A stretch of DNA of 64,000 bases. Source: an uncultured Prevotellaceae bacterium. GTDB taxonomy: Bacteria; Bacteroidota; Bacteroidia; Bacteroidales; Muribaculaceae. Position 1 is the stretch's first letter, and every line of letters begins with the position of its first letter. Location: positions 113,221 through 177,220 of the forward strand of contig CAMVBJ010000001.1 of assembly GCA_947165675.1 (NCBI GenBank), read 5' to 3'. The translations under genes and the position numbers were made by a program. This document shows, in pieces, positions 43,941 to 53,127 of this stretch. The notes below the pieces were generated by a model. That model was not told where the DNA came from and ran no database searches. It saw only the letters and a program-made list of their open reading frames with translations.

Positions 43941-45086
43941 ATGAAAAATCGCAACTCTTTAATATGGCTTATCGTCATCTTGATGATATTAGGTGCCTCG
44001 TGCAAGGACAACGAGGATGTTAATAGCATTGACGAGTACAGGTATTACTTGAACATTCAGTCTGAAGTAATGCTGCATCTGTCGGACAATGCTGAAGACG
44101 AGAGCGGCATGGTTAGCCCTGAGGTTGACCGCCTATCGCGAACCATCTACTACATGAGGCAGGCTGTAAGTGAGAATGAGAGCATGCAAGGTGACGTCCG
44201 CAACAAGGAAGCTGCCCTGCTCATGGTGTGTGACAGTTTGTATAGGAATTATGCCGATATGAATCCCGAAACTCGGGGTGAAGTCGTTTGTCACGTCAAG
44301 CTGATCCGTTCTCATCTGGATAGTGATGGTACCGTTAAGGATGCGGTGACGTTGAAGTATTACCAGTTCTGGTTAGATAACGGTCAAAGTGGCGACGATT
44401 CACCGTCACCCAATCCACTTTTAGCAAAGCCCGATTCGCTTCAGGCCGTTGATTTGGGATTGTCAGTCCTCTGGGCAAACTGCAACCTGGGCGGTAAGCA
44501 ACCTGGTGATTATGGTGCCCGTCTGGCATGGGGTGATCCCACAGGCAGCTTGTGGTCGGCCCAAGGCATCGGCTGGAAAAACAATGCCTATACCTGGAAT
44601 ACAAGTAACTATGGCGGCATCAATCCGCCAGCAGATATCTGTAATAGCGGTTTAGACGTGGTTACTCTGAATTGGGGCGATGGCTGGCACATGCCCAGTT
44701 ATACTGATGCGCGTGAATTGAGCGAGCAATGCCAGTGGAAGTTACGGACCAATGGTGATCTCAGGTGGTATGAGGTGATCGGCCCCAATGGTAACAGTAT
44801 TATCCTGCCACTGGCTGGAATGTATGGTGATGACCTGAGCAATACCTCATCCCGTTTCCACGCGGGTCCCTATGGCGTCAATGAGGCTGGTTACTACTGG
44901 ACGTCAACCAGTTGTGATACACCTGCTACGGCCGAAGCCCGTGGCTATGGTGTCAATAGCAATGTCGTTACCGCATGGATATTCCGTTTCAATTCGGCAC
45001 AGGGCGATGACTTCGATCGATCAGGAATGTTTATTGACTACCTGCGGGCATACCACATGTCGATCCGTCCCGTCCATGACAAATAA
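43941..45086 (+). CDS. Lipoprotein of the triplet, member 3 (two-domain form)
   Basis: 381 residues. Lipoprotein signal with Cys in ILMILGASCKDNEDV. The N-terminal module matches member 1 (YRYYLNIQSEVMLHLSDNAE; TLKYYQFWLDNG). The C-terminal domain is VDLGLSVLWANCNLGGKQPG ... WGDPTGSLW ... LRAYHMSIRPVHDK. It is closer in layout to member 1 than to member 2, consistent with duplication of the pair or loss of the module in member 2. Terminated by a strong hairpin. Function unknown. Confidence 0.75.
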   Translation: MKNRNSLIWLIVILMILGASCKDNEDVNSIDEYRYYLNIQSEVMLHLSDNAEDESGMVSPEVDRLSRTIYYMRQAVSENESMQGDVRNKEAALLMVCDSLYRNYADMNPETRGEVVCHVKLIRSHLDSDGTVKDAVTLKYYQFWLDNGQSGDDSPSPNPLLAKPDSLQAVDLGLSVLWANCNLGGKQPGDYGARLAWGDPTGSLWSAQGIGWKNNAYTWNTSNYGGINPPADICNSGLDVVTLNWGDGWHMPSYTDARELSEQCQWKLRTNGDLRWYEVIGPNGNSIILPLAGMYGDDLSNTSSRFHAGPYGVNEAGYYWTSTSCDTPATAEARGYGVNSNVVTAWIFRFNSAQGDDFDRSGMFIDYLRAYHMSIRPVHDK

Positions 45087-45138
45087 GCAGTTGATCGTTT
45101 TTTCATACTCATGTCCTGATAACAGCTCATGAAATAGA

Positions 45139-45177
45139 GTGGTTCCTCCCGTGGGTCAAGCCAGTGGGAGGAACCAC
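45139..45177 (+). terminator. Terminator after lipoprotein member 3
   Basis: GTGGTTCCTCCC (45139-45150) pairs perfectly with GGGAGGAACCAC (45166-45177). Confidence 0.65.
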
Positions 45178-45239
45178 CCATTTATCAGTTACGTAACAGG
45201 CTGTTTCTTTACATAGCGCTTTCATTGTATTTCACAAGA

Positions 45240-45302
45240 GAAAACAAGAAACACAAGATGTACAATCCAGTGAAGATTGTTTTTCTTGTATTTCTTGTTT
45301 TC
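45240..45302. terminator. Long imperfect hairpin between convergent transcription units
   Basis: GAAAACAAGAAACACAAGA (45240-45258) pairs with TCTTGTATTTCTTGTTTTC (45284-45302) with one mismatch, and an inner CAATC/GATTG stem follows. It lies downstream of both the lipoprotein triplet and the minus-strand CoA-transferase operon. Confidence 0.55.
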
Positions 45303-45358
45303 AGATAAATGTCGTGCGGATGCCGATTAGTTCAATTCGTGTAATTTGTGGTTTTCAA

Positions 45359-46858
45359 TTACTTCATGAACTTGGCGAAATCGACCTTGCGCATGTCGCC
45401 GTCGTGCATCAGGGCGCTGTGGAACGACAGGGCCAGGTCGGGGTTCATCATCACGTGGCCCTTCTTGGCGAGATTGAGGTACTCGCGCAACAGGGGACGG
45501 TAAACGGGATGAGCGGCCTTCTCGATGATTTCGTGAGCGCTCTGGACGGGATCCTTGCCGCGCAGGTCGGCGATACCCTGGTCGGTGATGATGATGTCAA
45601 CCGAGTGGGGGTTGTGGTCGGGATAGGAAACCATGGGCACGATGGTGCTGATGCAGTCGTCCTTCTTGATCGACGGGCACAGGAAGATGCTGATATAGGC
45701 ATTGCGGGTGAAGTCGCCCGAGCCGCCCACGCCGTTCATCAGGCGCGTGCCGCTGACGTGGGTCGAGTTGATGTGACCGTAGATGTCGGCCTCGATGGCG
45801 GTGTTCATCGTGATGACGCCCAGACGGCGAACCACCTCGGGGTTGTTGCTGATCTCGCTGGGACGCATGAGCACCTTGTTGTGAAGCGCCTCGCCCTTCT
45901 CAAAGAATTCGGTCATGGCCTGGCTGGAGAAGGTCATCGAGCAGGTGCTGGCAAACTTGCACTTGCCGCTCTCCAGGAGCTCAAGAACGCTGTCCTGGAT
46001 GACCTCGGTGTACATCTCGAAGGGAGGAATCTCGTCGCTCTTGTCCAGGGCGTCGAGCACGGCGTTGGCGATGTTGCCCACACCACTCTGCAAGGGCAGG
46101 AACTCCTTGGGGATGCGGCCGGCCTTGAGCTCGTTAACGAGGAAGGCACACACGTTGTGGCCGATGGCAGCCGTCACGTCGTCAACGGGGGTGAAGGCAC
46201 CCTCCTTGCTGATGGGCAGCGAGGTCTTGACAACGCCGAGCACCTTGCTGGGGTCAACATGGGCGGTGGGAGTGCCCACGCGGTCATGAGGGGTGTAGAT
46301 GGGGATCTCGCGACGGTAAGGGGGATCGACGGGCGTATAGACGTCGTGCATGCCGCGGATGGTCTCGGGGATCTGGTCGTTGACCTCGACGATGACCTTG
46401 TCGGCCATCTTGAGCCAGGTGGCGGTGTTACCCATCGAGGTGCCGAGCAGGATCTCACCGTCGTCGGTGATGCTCTGGGCCTCAACGATGGCGATGTCCA
46501 TCTTGCCATAGAAGCCATAGCGGAACTCCTGGGCGAGCTCGCTCAGGTGGCGGTCGTTATAGTGGATCGCACCCCCGTTGATAGCCTTGCGCATGTCGGG
46601 GTGTGACTGATAGGGGGTACGGAAGTTCAGTGCGTTGGCGCGGGTGAGCTCTCCGTCGATGTGGTCGCTGGTCGAAGCGCCACTGAAGAGGTTGATCTTG
46701 AACTCGCGGCCAGCCTCATGCTCGCGCTTGGCGCGCTCGGCGATGGCAACGGGAACTGCTTGAGGACAACCCGGAGATGTGAAACCGGAAACACCCACTG
46801 TGAAGCCATTTTGTACAAATTCGGCGGCTTCCTCGGCCGAAAGAATCGGATAAATCAT
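45359..46858 (-). CDS. Acetyl-CoA hydrolase/transferase family: succinyl-CoA:acetate CoA-transferase
   Basis: 499 residues. Moves CoA between acetyl-CoA and succinate or related acids. The start YPILSAEEAAEFVQNGFTVG and motifs SGFTSPGCPQAVP, TMNTAIEADIYGHINST (with a candidate catalytic Glu), GGSGDFTRNAYIS and GIADLRGKDP fit the succinyl-CoA:acetate branch. With the fumarate reductase in this window it fits acetate and succinate production. It follows pgi by 46 bases, the last gene of a minus-strand run of five. A propionyl or butyryl-CoA specificity cannot be excluded. Confidence 0.9.
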   Translation of the reverse strand: MIYPILSAEEAAEFVQNGFTVGVSGFTSPGCPQAVPVAIAERAKREHEAGREFKINLFSGASTSDHIDGELTRANALNFRTPYQSHPDMRKAINGGAIHYNDRHLSELAQEFRYGFYGKMDIAIVEAQSITDDGEILLGTSMGNTATWLKMADKVIVEVNDQIPETIRGMHDVYTPVDPPYRREIPIYTPHDRVGTPTAHVDPSKVLGVVKTSLPISKEGAFTPVDDVTAAIGHNVCAFLVNELKAGRIPKEFLPLQSGVGNIANAVLDALDKSDEIPPFEMYTEVIQDSVLELLESGKCKFASTCSMTFSSQAMTEFFEKGEALHNKVLMRPSEISNNPEVVRRLGVITMNTAIEADIYGHINSTHVSGTRLMNGVGGSGDFTRNAYISIFLCPSIKKDDCISTIVPMVSYPDHNPHSVDIIITDQGIADLRGKDPVQSAHEIIEKAAHPVYRPLLREYLNLAKKGHVMMNPDLALSFHSALMHDGDMRKVDFAKFMK

Positions 46859-46904
46859 TGTTTAGTTTTTTGTTTTTTTTGATAGGTAGTATTTGTTGTT
46901 GTTT

Positions 46905-48233
46905 TTATTTCTTGAGTCTCGCTTGGATGGCAGCGCTCTGCTCCTCGTAGCCGGGCTTGTTGAGCAAGGCAAACATGTTGCGCTTGTAGGCCTCGACGCC
47001 AGGCTGGTCAAACGGGTTGACGCCGAGCATGTAGCCACTGATGCCGCACGCCTTCTCAAAGAAGTAGATCAGCTGGCCCAGGTAACGCTCGTTGACGGCG
47101 GGCATGGTGATGAGCAGGTTGGGCACGCCACCATCGACGTGAGCCAGGCGGGTACCTAACTCGGCCATCTTGTTGACGTAGTCCACGTTCTTGCCAGCGA
47201 TGTAGTTCAGGCCGTCCAGGTCTTCCTCGTCACGGGGGATGATGACCTCGTGCTGCTGGTCGCCCACGCTCAGCACGGTCTCGAAGATCGTGCGCTCACC
47301 GTCCTGGATCCACTGTCCCATGCTGTGCAGGTCGGTCGTGAAATCGACGCTGGCGGGGAAGATGCCCTTGTGCTGCTTGCCCTCGCTCTCGCCGTAGAGC
47401 TGTTTCCACCACTCGGCGATGTAGTGCAGGCGGGGGGTGAAGTTGGCCAGGATTTCAATCTTCTTGCCGTTCTGGTAGAGGACGTTGCGGGCAATGGCAT
47501 ACTCCATAATCTGCTTGTTGCCATTAATTTCCATCTCGACGGCACCTATCACCAGGGCACGGATGTCAAATCCAGCCACAGCGATGGGCAGCAGGCCCAC
47601 AGGGGTGAGCACCGAGAATCGGCCACCCACGTTATCGGGGATGATATAGGTCTTGTAGCCCTCTTGGGTGGCGAGGCCTCGCAAGGCTCCACGGCGGGCG
47701 TCGGTCACGGCAACGATGTTGCGCTGGGCAAACTCTTTGCCCTCTTGTTTCTCGAGCATCTCCTTGAACAGGCGGAAGGCGATGGCGGGCTCGGTTGTCG
47801 TGCCCGACTTGGAAATGACGATGATGCCGAACTTGTGCCCGCGCACCAGGTCCATCAGGTCATACAGGTAGTCCTCGCCAATGTTGCTGCCAGCAAAAAC
47901 AATTTTGGGACCATTACCGCTCTTGTAAGCGGCAAAGTGGTCGCTCAGGGCCTCGATGACGCACTTGGCACCCAGGTAGCTGCCACCGATGCCGATGGTA
48001 ATGACGTACTCGCAGTCTTGACGCATCCGGGCAGCACAGGCCTCGATGTCTTGCAGGTGTTGCTCGTCGATGTTGGTGGGCAGATGCAACCATCCCAGAA
48101 AATCGTTACCGGCACCACTGCCGCTCTCGAGCGTGTGCTTGGCGGCAAGTGCTGTGGCGCTCAAGGCCTTGATGCGCTGGTCGTCACTCTTGCCCAGGGC
48201 ATACTTGCTGATGACTTGAATTGAATTGCTCAT
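46905..48233 (-). CDS. pgi: Glucose-6-phosphate isomerase
   Basis: Interconverts glucose-6-phosphate and fructose-6-phosphate in glycolysis and gluconeogenesis. 442 residues, the short bacterial type. Motifs: [36 protein letters not shown] (phosphate site), [19 protein letters not shown], and the region ending in [21 protein letters not shown]. Lies between a GNAT-like gene (60 bases) and the CoA-transferase gene (46 bases), probably cotranscribed. Confidence 0.97.
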   Translation of the reverse strand: MSNSIQVISKYALGKSDDQRIKALSATALAAKHTLESGSGAGNDFLGWLHLPTNIDEQHLQDIEACAARMRQDCEYVITIGIGGSYLGAKCVIEALSDHFAAYKSGNGPKIVFAGSNIGEDYLYDLMDLVRGHKFGIIVISKSGTTTEPAIAFRLFKEMLEKQEGKEFAQRNIVAVTDARRGALRGLATQEGYKTYIIPDNVGGRFSVLTPVGLLPIAVAGFDIRALVIGAVEMEINGNKQIMEYAIARNVLYQNGKKIEILANFTPRLHYIAEWWKQLYGESEGKQHKGIFPASVDFTTDLHSMGQWIQDGERTIFETVLSVGDQQHEVIIPRDEEDLDGLNYIAGKNVDYVNKMAELGTRLAHVDGGVPNLLITMPAVNERYLGQLIYFFEKACGISGYMLGVNPFDQPGVEAYKRNMFALLNKPGYEEQSAAIQARLKK

Positions 48234-48293
48234 AATATATTGTGGTTATAATTAAGTTTTTTTTGAATTGGGTTTCCTGTAGTTCAGGATGGC

Positions 48294-49427
48294 TTATATC
48301 TCTTTGGTGTAGGCGCGGCGGCGCTTGTGCTGGTCGCGCTCAAAGTATTCCCACTGCTTGAGTACCTTGGAATTGAGTTCCAGTTCTCGGTTGCTCTCGG
48401 CATACTTGTAGCCATTCTGGTTGAAGCATGGGATCAGGTCGGTGAACAGCATTGAGTTCACGCCCTTGTTCTGGTACTCGGGCTTGACGGCGATGAGCAT
48501 CAGGTCCACGACGTCGTTGTGCTTGAAGGCTCTGAGCAGGTGCCTCCAGCCGAAGGGGAAGAGGCGACCGCGGTTCTTGATGAGCGCCCTTGCCATCGAT
48601 GGTATCGAGATGCCCACGGCGATGAGCTCACGGGTCGTCTTGTCCACGACCATTGACAGGTCGTTCAACGGCAGGAAGGGCAGATACATCTTGATGTAAT
48701 GATTGATCTGCTTGTCTGACAAGGGCGAGTAGCCGAAGATTTCATCATAGGCCTCATTAATCAGCTTGAAAATGGCGTCGCCATAGTCGGCAACGAGCTG
48801 ACGGCGGTTGGTGTACTTGATGTTCTCCAGGTTGTTGCGCTCGGCCACGATGCTGGAGATGCGCACCATCTTCTCGGGAATCTCGGGCGGGATGGTGATG
48901 AGCATCTCAATCCAGTCGGCATCCTTGGTGAATCCCAGGCGGTCCATGTGCTTGGGATAGTAGGGGTAGTTGTAGATGCCTCCACTGGTGCCCACTCGAT
49001 CGAAGCCCTCAATGAGCATGCCCTCGGGGTCCATGTCGGTGAAACTCAACGGGCCTGTCAAGTGATTCATGCCCTTGCTCTTGCCCCAACGGGTCACGGC
49101 ATCAATGAGGGCGTCAACGACCTCGGCATCATCGATGAAGTCGATGTAGCTGAAACGGGCCTCCTTCTTGCCCGAGCGCTCGTTGACCACGTGATTGATA
49201 ATGCCAGCGACGCGACCCACAATCTTGCCGTCGCGGTAGGCCAGGTAATAGACGGCCTCGCAGAAGTCAAAGGCTGGGTTCTTGTCGGGTCTGAGGGTGT
49301 TCACCTCATCGGTCACCAGGGGTGGAACAAAGAACTCGCTGTTGCGGTAGAGCGTGTCAATGGGAAAGTGCACAAACTTGAGCAGATTGCGCTTGGTAGG
49401 TTGGATTTCTCTTATTTCTACAGCCAT
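48294..49427 (-). CDS. GNAT-like N-acetyltransferase family protein
   Basis: 377 residues from ATG 49427; an extended frame to 49493 has a charged N-terminus of no clear meaning. Starts AVEIREIQPTKRNLLKFVHF; contains GKIVGRVAGIINH and, late, AVKPEYQNKGVNSMLFTDL, the acyl-CoA-binding pattern of the GNAT fold. Its size and the paired half-domains match a Bacteroidota family usually annotated as hypothetical or GNAT. Substrate unknown. It sits between the 36-residue membrane protein and pgi. Confidence 0.75.
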   Translation of the reverse strand: MAVEIREIQPTKRNLLKFVHFPIDTLYRNSEFFVPPLVTDEVNTLRPDKNPAFDFCEAVYYLAYRDGKIVGRVAGIINHVVNERSGKKEARFSYIDFIDDAEVVDALIDAVTRWGKSKGMNHLTGPLSFTDMDPEGMLIEGFDRVGTSGGIYNYPYYPKHMDRLGFTKDADWIEMLITIPPEIPEKMVRISSIVAERNNLENIKYTNRRQLVADYGDAIFKLINEAYDEIFGYSPLSDKQINHYIKMYLPFLPLNDLSMVVDKTTRELIAVGISIPSMARALIKNRGRLFPFGWRHLLRAFKHNDVVDLMLIAVKPEYQNKGVNSMLFTDLIPCFNQNGYKYAESNRELELNSKVLKQWEYFERDQHKRRRAYTKEI

Positions 49428-49459
49428 GATGGTTGTGTTTTTTTTTGTGATTAATCTTT

Positions 49460-49570
49460 TTACCCGGCGTACACTACATTGTTGAGCCACCACAACAGAG
49501 CGAGTAGCCCCACGATGATGATGTCCAACTTGATGAAGAACCAGGCGTAGTAACGTTTCTCGGGTGTCAT
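49460..49570 (-). CDS. Small single-pass membrane protein (36 residues)
   Basis: ATG 49570 (minus strand) opens a 36-codon frame to TAA at 49460-49462. Charged N-terminus MTPEKRYYAWFFIK, then one TM segment LDIIIVGLLALLWWLNNVVY. It starts 7 bases after the stop of the zinc-ribbon gene and ends 32 bases before the GNAT-like start, so it fits tightly in the operon. I recognise no family. The spacing and the clean TM composition support it as a real small gene. Confidence 0.55.
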   Translation of the reverse strand: MTPEKRYYAWFFIKLDIIIVGLLALLWWLNNVVYAG

Positions 49571-49577
49571 GATTCGG

Positions 49578-51035
49578 TTAGTTGGCACTCTTGGCGCGGT
49601 CGTGTACCAGATCGTAGTTAATGGAGCCGCCAGAGGTCTTGATGATCACGGTATTGTCACCGCCCATGCTGATGCTCGATGCGGTACCATTCTTGCCGCC
49701 ATAGATGGTGAAGTACTTACGGCTGCTCTTGTTGAAGCCAACCACCGACCCCTTGGTATCGAGGAACACCAGGTAGCGGTCGTTCTCGAGCTTCTCCTTG
49801 ATTTCCTTCATGTTGATGATGGGCTTGTCATACTGGGTGGGCTTCATTTTCACTTCCTCGCCTTGATTGAGCTTGTCCATGTTCTCGGCGTTGTCGTGGT
49901 CCCACTTGGCCTCGGCATTCTCTTCTCCCTCAAGGGCTTTTTCCTCTTCTTCCTTGGCTTTGGCCTCTTCCTCGGCGTCAATCTCCTCCTGGGTGGCTAC
50001 GCGGATGGCCCCGATGTTGGAGGCCTCCTGTTGCAGGAAGCGGCGTTCGCTGCCGCTGGTGCTCTCCAGAGGACCGCGGCAATAGACGTACTGGCGGCCG
50101 TCGGTGCGAGAGCGGATCTGGCCGTCATAGGTCAGTGTTGTCAGCTTCTTGCCATCGACGTCATACAGGCACAGGGTTACTCGACCGTTATTACCCTCGC
50201 CGGCACCCTTCAAGTGGTTGAGGAAGGCGAAATAGAGGTACTGCTTGCCATCGACAGTGACGGCACGGGGGACATACATCGCGTCGGCGATGAGTGAACT
50301 GTTGTCCATGATGATGCTGCGACCATCGAAGTACTTGGTTTGGCCGAGTTCGGTCTTCCATTGGGCACCGTCACGGGTCAGGTTATAAACCTTGATAAAG
50401 GGGCGGTCGGTGTCGTCCTTGTAGGTTACGCCCACGATGCGCTCGGGTGTATCGGGGTCGGTGCTGGGAAATTTCACAGCGCAGCCTGTGTAGGCTTTGT
50501 CATCGGTCATGTTGTTACGGCTTAGCTCGGCGCTCAGTACCTGGATCGCGTCCTGACTGCTGTCGGCAATGAGGGCGGCGCTGTCGGCGCGCTCGGCGAG
50601 ACGGTCGTTCTCCTGGCTGTTGCAGTGGCGCAGCATGCTCAGCACGCCGATGAGCACAGCAGCGACCACGATGCCGATGATGAGGTTGCGGTCATAGTGG
50701 GAGCGGCGGTTATTGCCGTTGTCGTCTTCTTCCTCGTTGTCTTCGACGGGTTGAGGCTGCTGCCAGGCGTTGGCTTGGCGCCCTGCTTCGCGTCTTGCCT
50801 GGGCTCGCTGCTCGTTGTAGGTCATTCCCTGCTCGGGATGACTGGTGGTCGTCGTGGTCGTGCGACCCGGCTTGTTCTCAACGGCTTTGCCACAGCTGGG
50901 GCAAAATACGGAATTGGCGGGAATCTGCTCACCACAGTAGGGGCAAGCCATGTCGTTACTCATGCGGTAGCCACATCGGTTGCAAAAAACTGAGCCTTCG
51001 GGCACCTCGTGTCCGCAATGTTGACATCTCATCAT
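49578..51035 (-). CDS. Double zinc-ribbon membrane protein
   Basis: 485 residues. Two zinc ribbons at the N-terminus (CQHCGHEVPEGSVFCNRCG and CPYCGEQIPANSVFCPSCG, residues ~4-50), a Gln/Glu/Asn-rich linker, one TM helix at ~113-132 (LIIGIVVAAVLIGVLSMLRH), then an extracytoplasmic part with a beta-rich region (TPERIVGVTYKDDTDRPFIK, YLYFAFLNHLKG), a Lys/Glu-rich helical stretch (~345-400) and a final conserved-looking segment. Zinc-ribbon plus TM proteins are common in Bacteroidales without known roles. First gene of the operon with the 36-aa protein, GNAT, pgi and CoA-transferase. A TACATTTG box (complement of 51086-51093) may be its -7 element. Confidence 0.78.
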   Translation of the reverse strand: MMRCQHCGHEVPEGSVFCNRCGYRMSNDMACPYCGEQIPANSVFCPSCGKAVENKPGRTTTTTTSHPEQGMTYNEQRAQARREAGRQANAWQQPQPVEDNEEEDDNGNNRRSHYDRNLIIGIVVAAVLIGVLSMLRHCNSQENDRLAERADSAALIADSSQDAIQVLSAELSRNNMTDDKAYTGCAVKFPSTDPDTPERIVGVTYKDDTDRPFIKVYNLTRDGAQWKTELGQTKYFDGRSIIMDNSSLIADAMYVPRAVTVDGKQYLYFAFLNHLKGAGEGNNGRVTLCLYDVDGKKLTTLTYDGQIRSRTDGRQYVYCRGPLESTSGSERRFLQQEASNIGAIRVATQEEIDAEEEAKAKEEEEKALEGEENAEAKWDHDNAENMDKLNQGEEVKMKPTQYDKPIINMKEIKEKLENDRYLVFLDTKGSVVGFNKSSRKYFTIYGGKNGTASSISMGGDNTVIIKTSGGSINYDLVHDRAKSAN

Positions 51036-51211
51036 TGTTGGTCTATTTTTTTAGTGTAGATTAAACTTCGTTTAATTTCAAATTGCAAATGTACCTATTT
51101 TACCTAAAACCAACCCCCATTTTCCACAAAAAAATGCAATCAAGGCATCAAAGACCCTCAAAAACCGGATGTGAGAGCCGTTGATGCTTTGATGTGACGA
51201 TATTCCTGCTG

Positions 51212-52123
51212 TTAGTTGATGAGGGCTGCGGCAGTTTTGGCAGCCAAGCGTGCGTTGTTGAGCACGAGCTGGATGTTGCTGGCGAGGCTGTCGCCACCAG
51301 TCAGGTCCTTGACTTTGGCCAGCAGGAACGGTGTGGTCTCCTTGCCACGGATGCCCAGTCGGTTGGCCTCGGCAATAGCCTCGTCGATGGCCTTGTTGAT
51401 GACGTCGGCATGCATGGAGTATTCCTCGGGGATGGGGTTGGTCACGAGCATGCCACCTTGCAAGCCCATCTCCAGCTTGGCACGGAAGGCGGCTGCCAGT
51501 TCCTCGGGGGTGTCGATGCGGTAATCCACCTTGAAACCGCTGTGGCGCGTGTAGAAGGCGGGTAACTCCTCGGTCCCATAGCCGATGACGGGAACACCCT
51601 TGGTCTCAAGGTATTCAAGGGTTAAGCCCAAGTCAAGAATGGATTTGGCGCCGGCACAGATGACCATGACGGGTGTCGTGGCGAGTTCCTCAAGGTCGGC
51701 ACTGATGTCCATCGTGGTCTCGGCGCCACGGTGAACGCCACCGATGCCGCCAGTGGCAAACACACGGATGCCCGCCATGTCTGCGATAATCATTGTCGTG
51801 GTTACGGTAGTGGCACCGTCCTCGCCACGGGCGATGAGCACTGGCAGGTCACGACGGGAAGCCTTGGTCACGGCTTGGCCTTTGCGACCCAGATACTCGA
51901 TTTCATCGGGTGTGCAGCCAGCCTTGAGCTTACCGCCGATGATGGCGATGGTGGCGGGCACGGCACCGCCGTCGCGGATAGTCTGCTCGACCTTGATCGC
52001 CGTTTCCACATTTTGGGGATAGGGCATGCCGTGGGAGATGATTGTGGACTCAAGGGCGACTACAGGACGTCCCTCGTTAAGTGCCTGTTGCACTTCGGGT
52101 GAAATGGAAAGGTATCTGTTCAT
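51212..52123 (-). CDS. psuG: Pseudouridine-5'-phosphate glycosidase
   Basis: Cleaves pseudouridine 5'-phosphate to uracil and ribose 5-phosphate. 303 residues. Motifs: VVALESTIISHGMPYPQN, GRKGQAVTKASRRDLP, FATGGIGGVHRGAETTMDIS, and PVIGYGTEELPAFYTRHSG. Directly preceded by the PfkB kinase gene (32-base gap), the usual psuK-psuG pair. Together they salvage pseudouridine from RNA turnover; uracil released could be used by Upp, encoded at 59024. Confidence 0.95.
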   Translation of the reverse strand: MNRYLSISPEVQQALNEGRPVVALESTIISHGMPYPQNVETAIKVEQTIRDGGAVPATIAIIGGKLKAGCTPDEIEYLGRKGQAVTKASRRDLPVLIARGEDGATTVTTTMIIADMAGIRVFATGGIGGVHRGAETTMDISADLEELATTPVMVICAGAKSILDLGLTLEYLETKGVPVIGYGTEELPAFYTRHSGFKVDYRIDTPEELAAAFRAKLEMGLQGGMLVTNPIPEEYSMHADVINKAIDEAIAEANRLGIRGKETTPFLLAKVKDLTGGDSLASNIQLVLNNARLAAKTAAALIN

Positions 52124-52155
52124 GCTTGTTGTAGAATCTTATGTGGTTGTTTAAA

Positions 52156-53058
52156 TTATGAGTGCAAGTACTTGTTGACGTCAGGATTGACGGTCTGGAG
52201 AGAAAGCAATGCTGCGTGGGCGGCCTTGAGACCGACGCGAGCCCCGTCGGGGAATGGTGTCTGCTGCATGGATGCGTGAACGATGCCTGCAATAAATGCG
52301 TCTCCTGCCCCTGTGGTGTTGATGACTCGTGAGGGAATGGCATGGAAGTGCTCATGGCGCTCGCCGTTGCTGCAATACACGCCATCACCGCCCAGGGTGA
52401 TATAGACTTCCCCGACTCCCATTGCCGTGAGTCTGTCGGCGGCTTCCCGTGCTGTCGTGCAGTGGGTCACGATTTGGGCCTCCAAGAGGTTGAGTTTCAA
52501 GGCGTGTAAGCGCTTGAACTGGCTCTGTTGCAAGGCCTTGATGACGCGAGTGGCCTTGGCGGTGCTCACGGTGTCAATAAACAATGGAGTCCCCGTGCAA
52601 TGATCGATAAGGTACATCAGGGACTCCATCGAGATGTTGGTATCGGCAACGACAGCTGCCGCGGCGTTGATTTCGCCGATGCGTTTCTCAAGAAATGCGG
52701 GAGTAATGTGGTTAACAATGTCGGTATCGGCCACGGCGGCAATCATGTCACCAGTCTGGTCATTGACACTCAGGTACAGCCCATTGCGCAGGTTCTCGCT
52801 TCTCTCGCTCATGGACAAGTCCAGCCCGATGGATTGGCACTCGTGCCAGCACATCTCGCCGAAGGTCTCGCCACCGAAGATGCTCACGAACTTCACCTCG
52901 TGCCCCATCAGCCGCAGGTTGTGGGCAATGTTGCGCGCAACGCCTCCGCACCCCAGGGTCACTTGCCCAGGCACTGAGTCGGCTGGGACAAACGGCGCCG
53001 TCAAGGCTGCCGAGATGTCCATGTTCACGCCACCGATGACAGTTACAAATTCATTCAT
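52156..53058 (-). CDS. psuK: Pseudouridine kinase (PfkB family)
   Basis: 300 residues. PfkB/ribokinase fold: VTVIGGVNMDISAAL at the N-terminus, GCGGVARNIAHNLRLMG, and the C-terminal ATP motif NTTGAGDAFIAGIVHA with the catalytic Asp. Phosphorylates pseudouridine to its 5'-phosphate, the substrate of PsuG encoded next. The assignment rests on the pairing with psuG; sequence alone would give only a PfkB sugar or nucleoside kinase. It has its own promoter. Confidence 0.9.
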   Translation of the reverse strand: MNEFVTVIGGVNMDISAALTAPFVPADSVPGQVTLGCGGVARNIAHNLRLMGHEVKFVSIFGGETFGEMCWHECQSIGLDLSMSERSENLRNGLYLSVNDQTGDMIAAVADTDIVNHITPAFLEKRIGEINAAAAVVADTNISMESLMYLIDHCTGTPLFIDTVSTAKATRVIKALQQSQFKRLHALKLNLLEAQIVTHCTTAREAADRLTAMGVGEVYITLGGDGVYCSNGERHEHFHAIPSRVINTTGAGDAFIAGIVHASMQQTPFPDGARVGLKAAHAALLSLQTVNPDVNKYLHS

Positions 53059-53085
53059 GTCAACCTGATCATTCTATAGATGCTG

Positions 53086-53117
53086 CAAAGATAAATCATC
53101 TTATTCACATTGCCAAA
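53086..53117 (-). promoter_or_regulatory. Promoter of psuK-psuG
   Basis: On the minus strand, TTTG (complement of 53114-53117), a 20-base spacer and TATCTTTG (complement of 53086-53093), 28 bases before the psuK ATG. Confidence 0.6.
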
Positions 53118-53127
53118 AACAAGGCCC

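Noticed and set aside
45314..46606. Long plus-strand frame of 430 codons opposite the CoA-transferase gene
   Set aside because: It is antisense to a clearly recognisable enzyme and consists of the Gly/Val/His-rich mirror typical of GC-biased codons; no family features.
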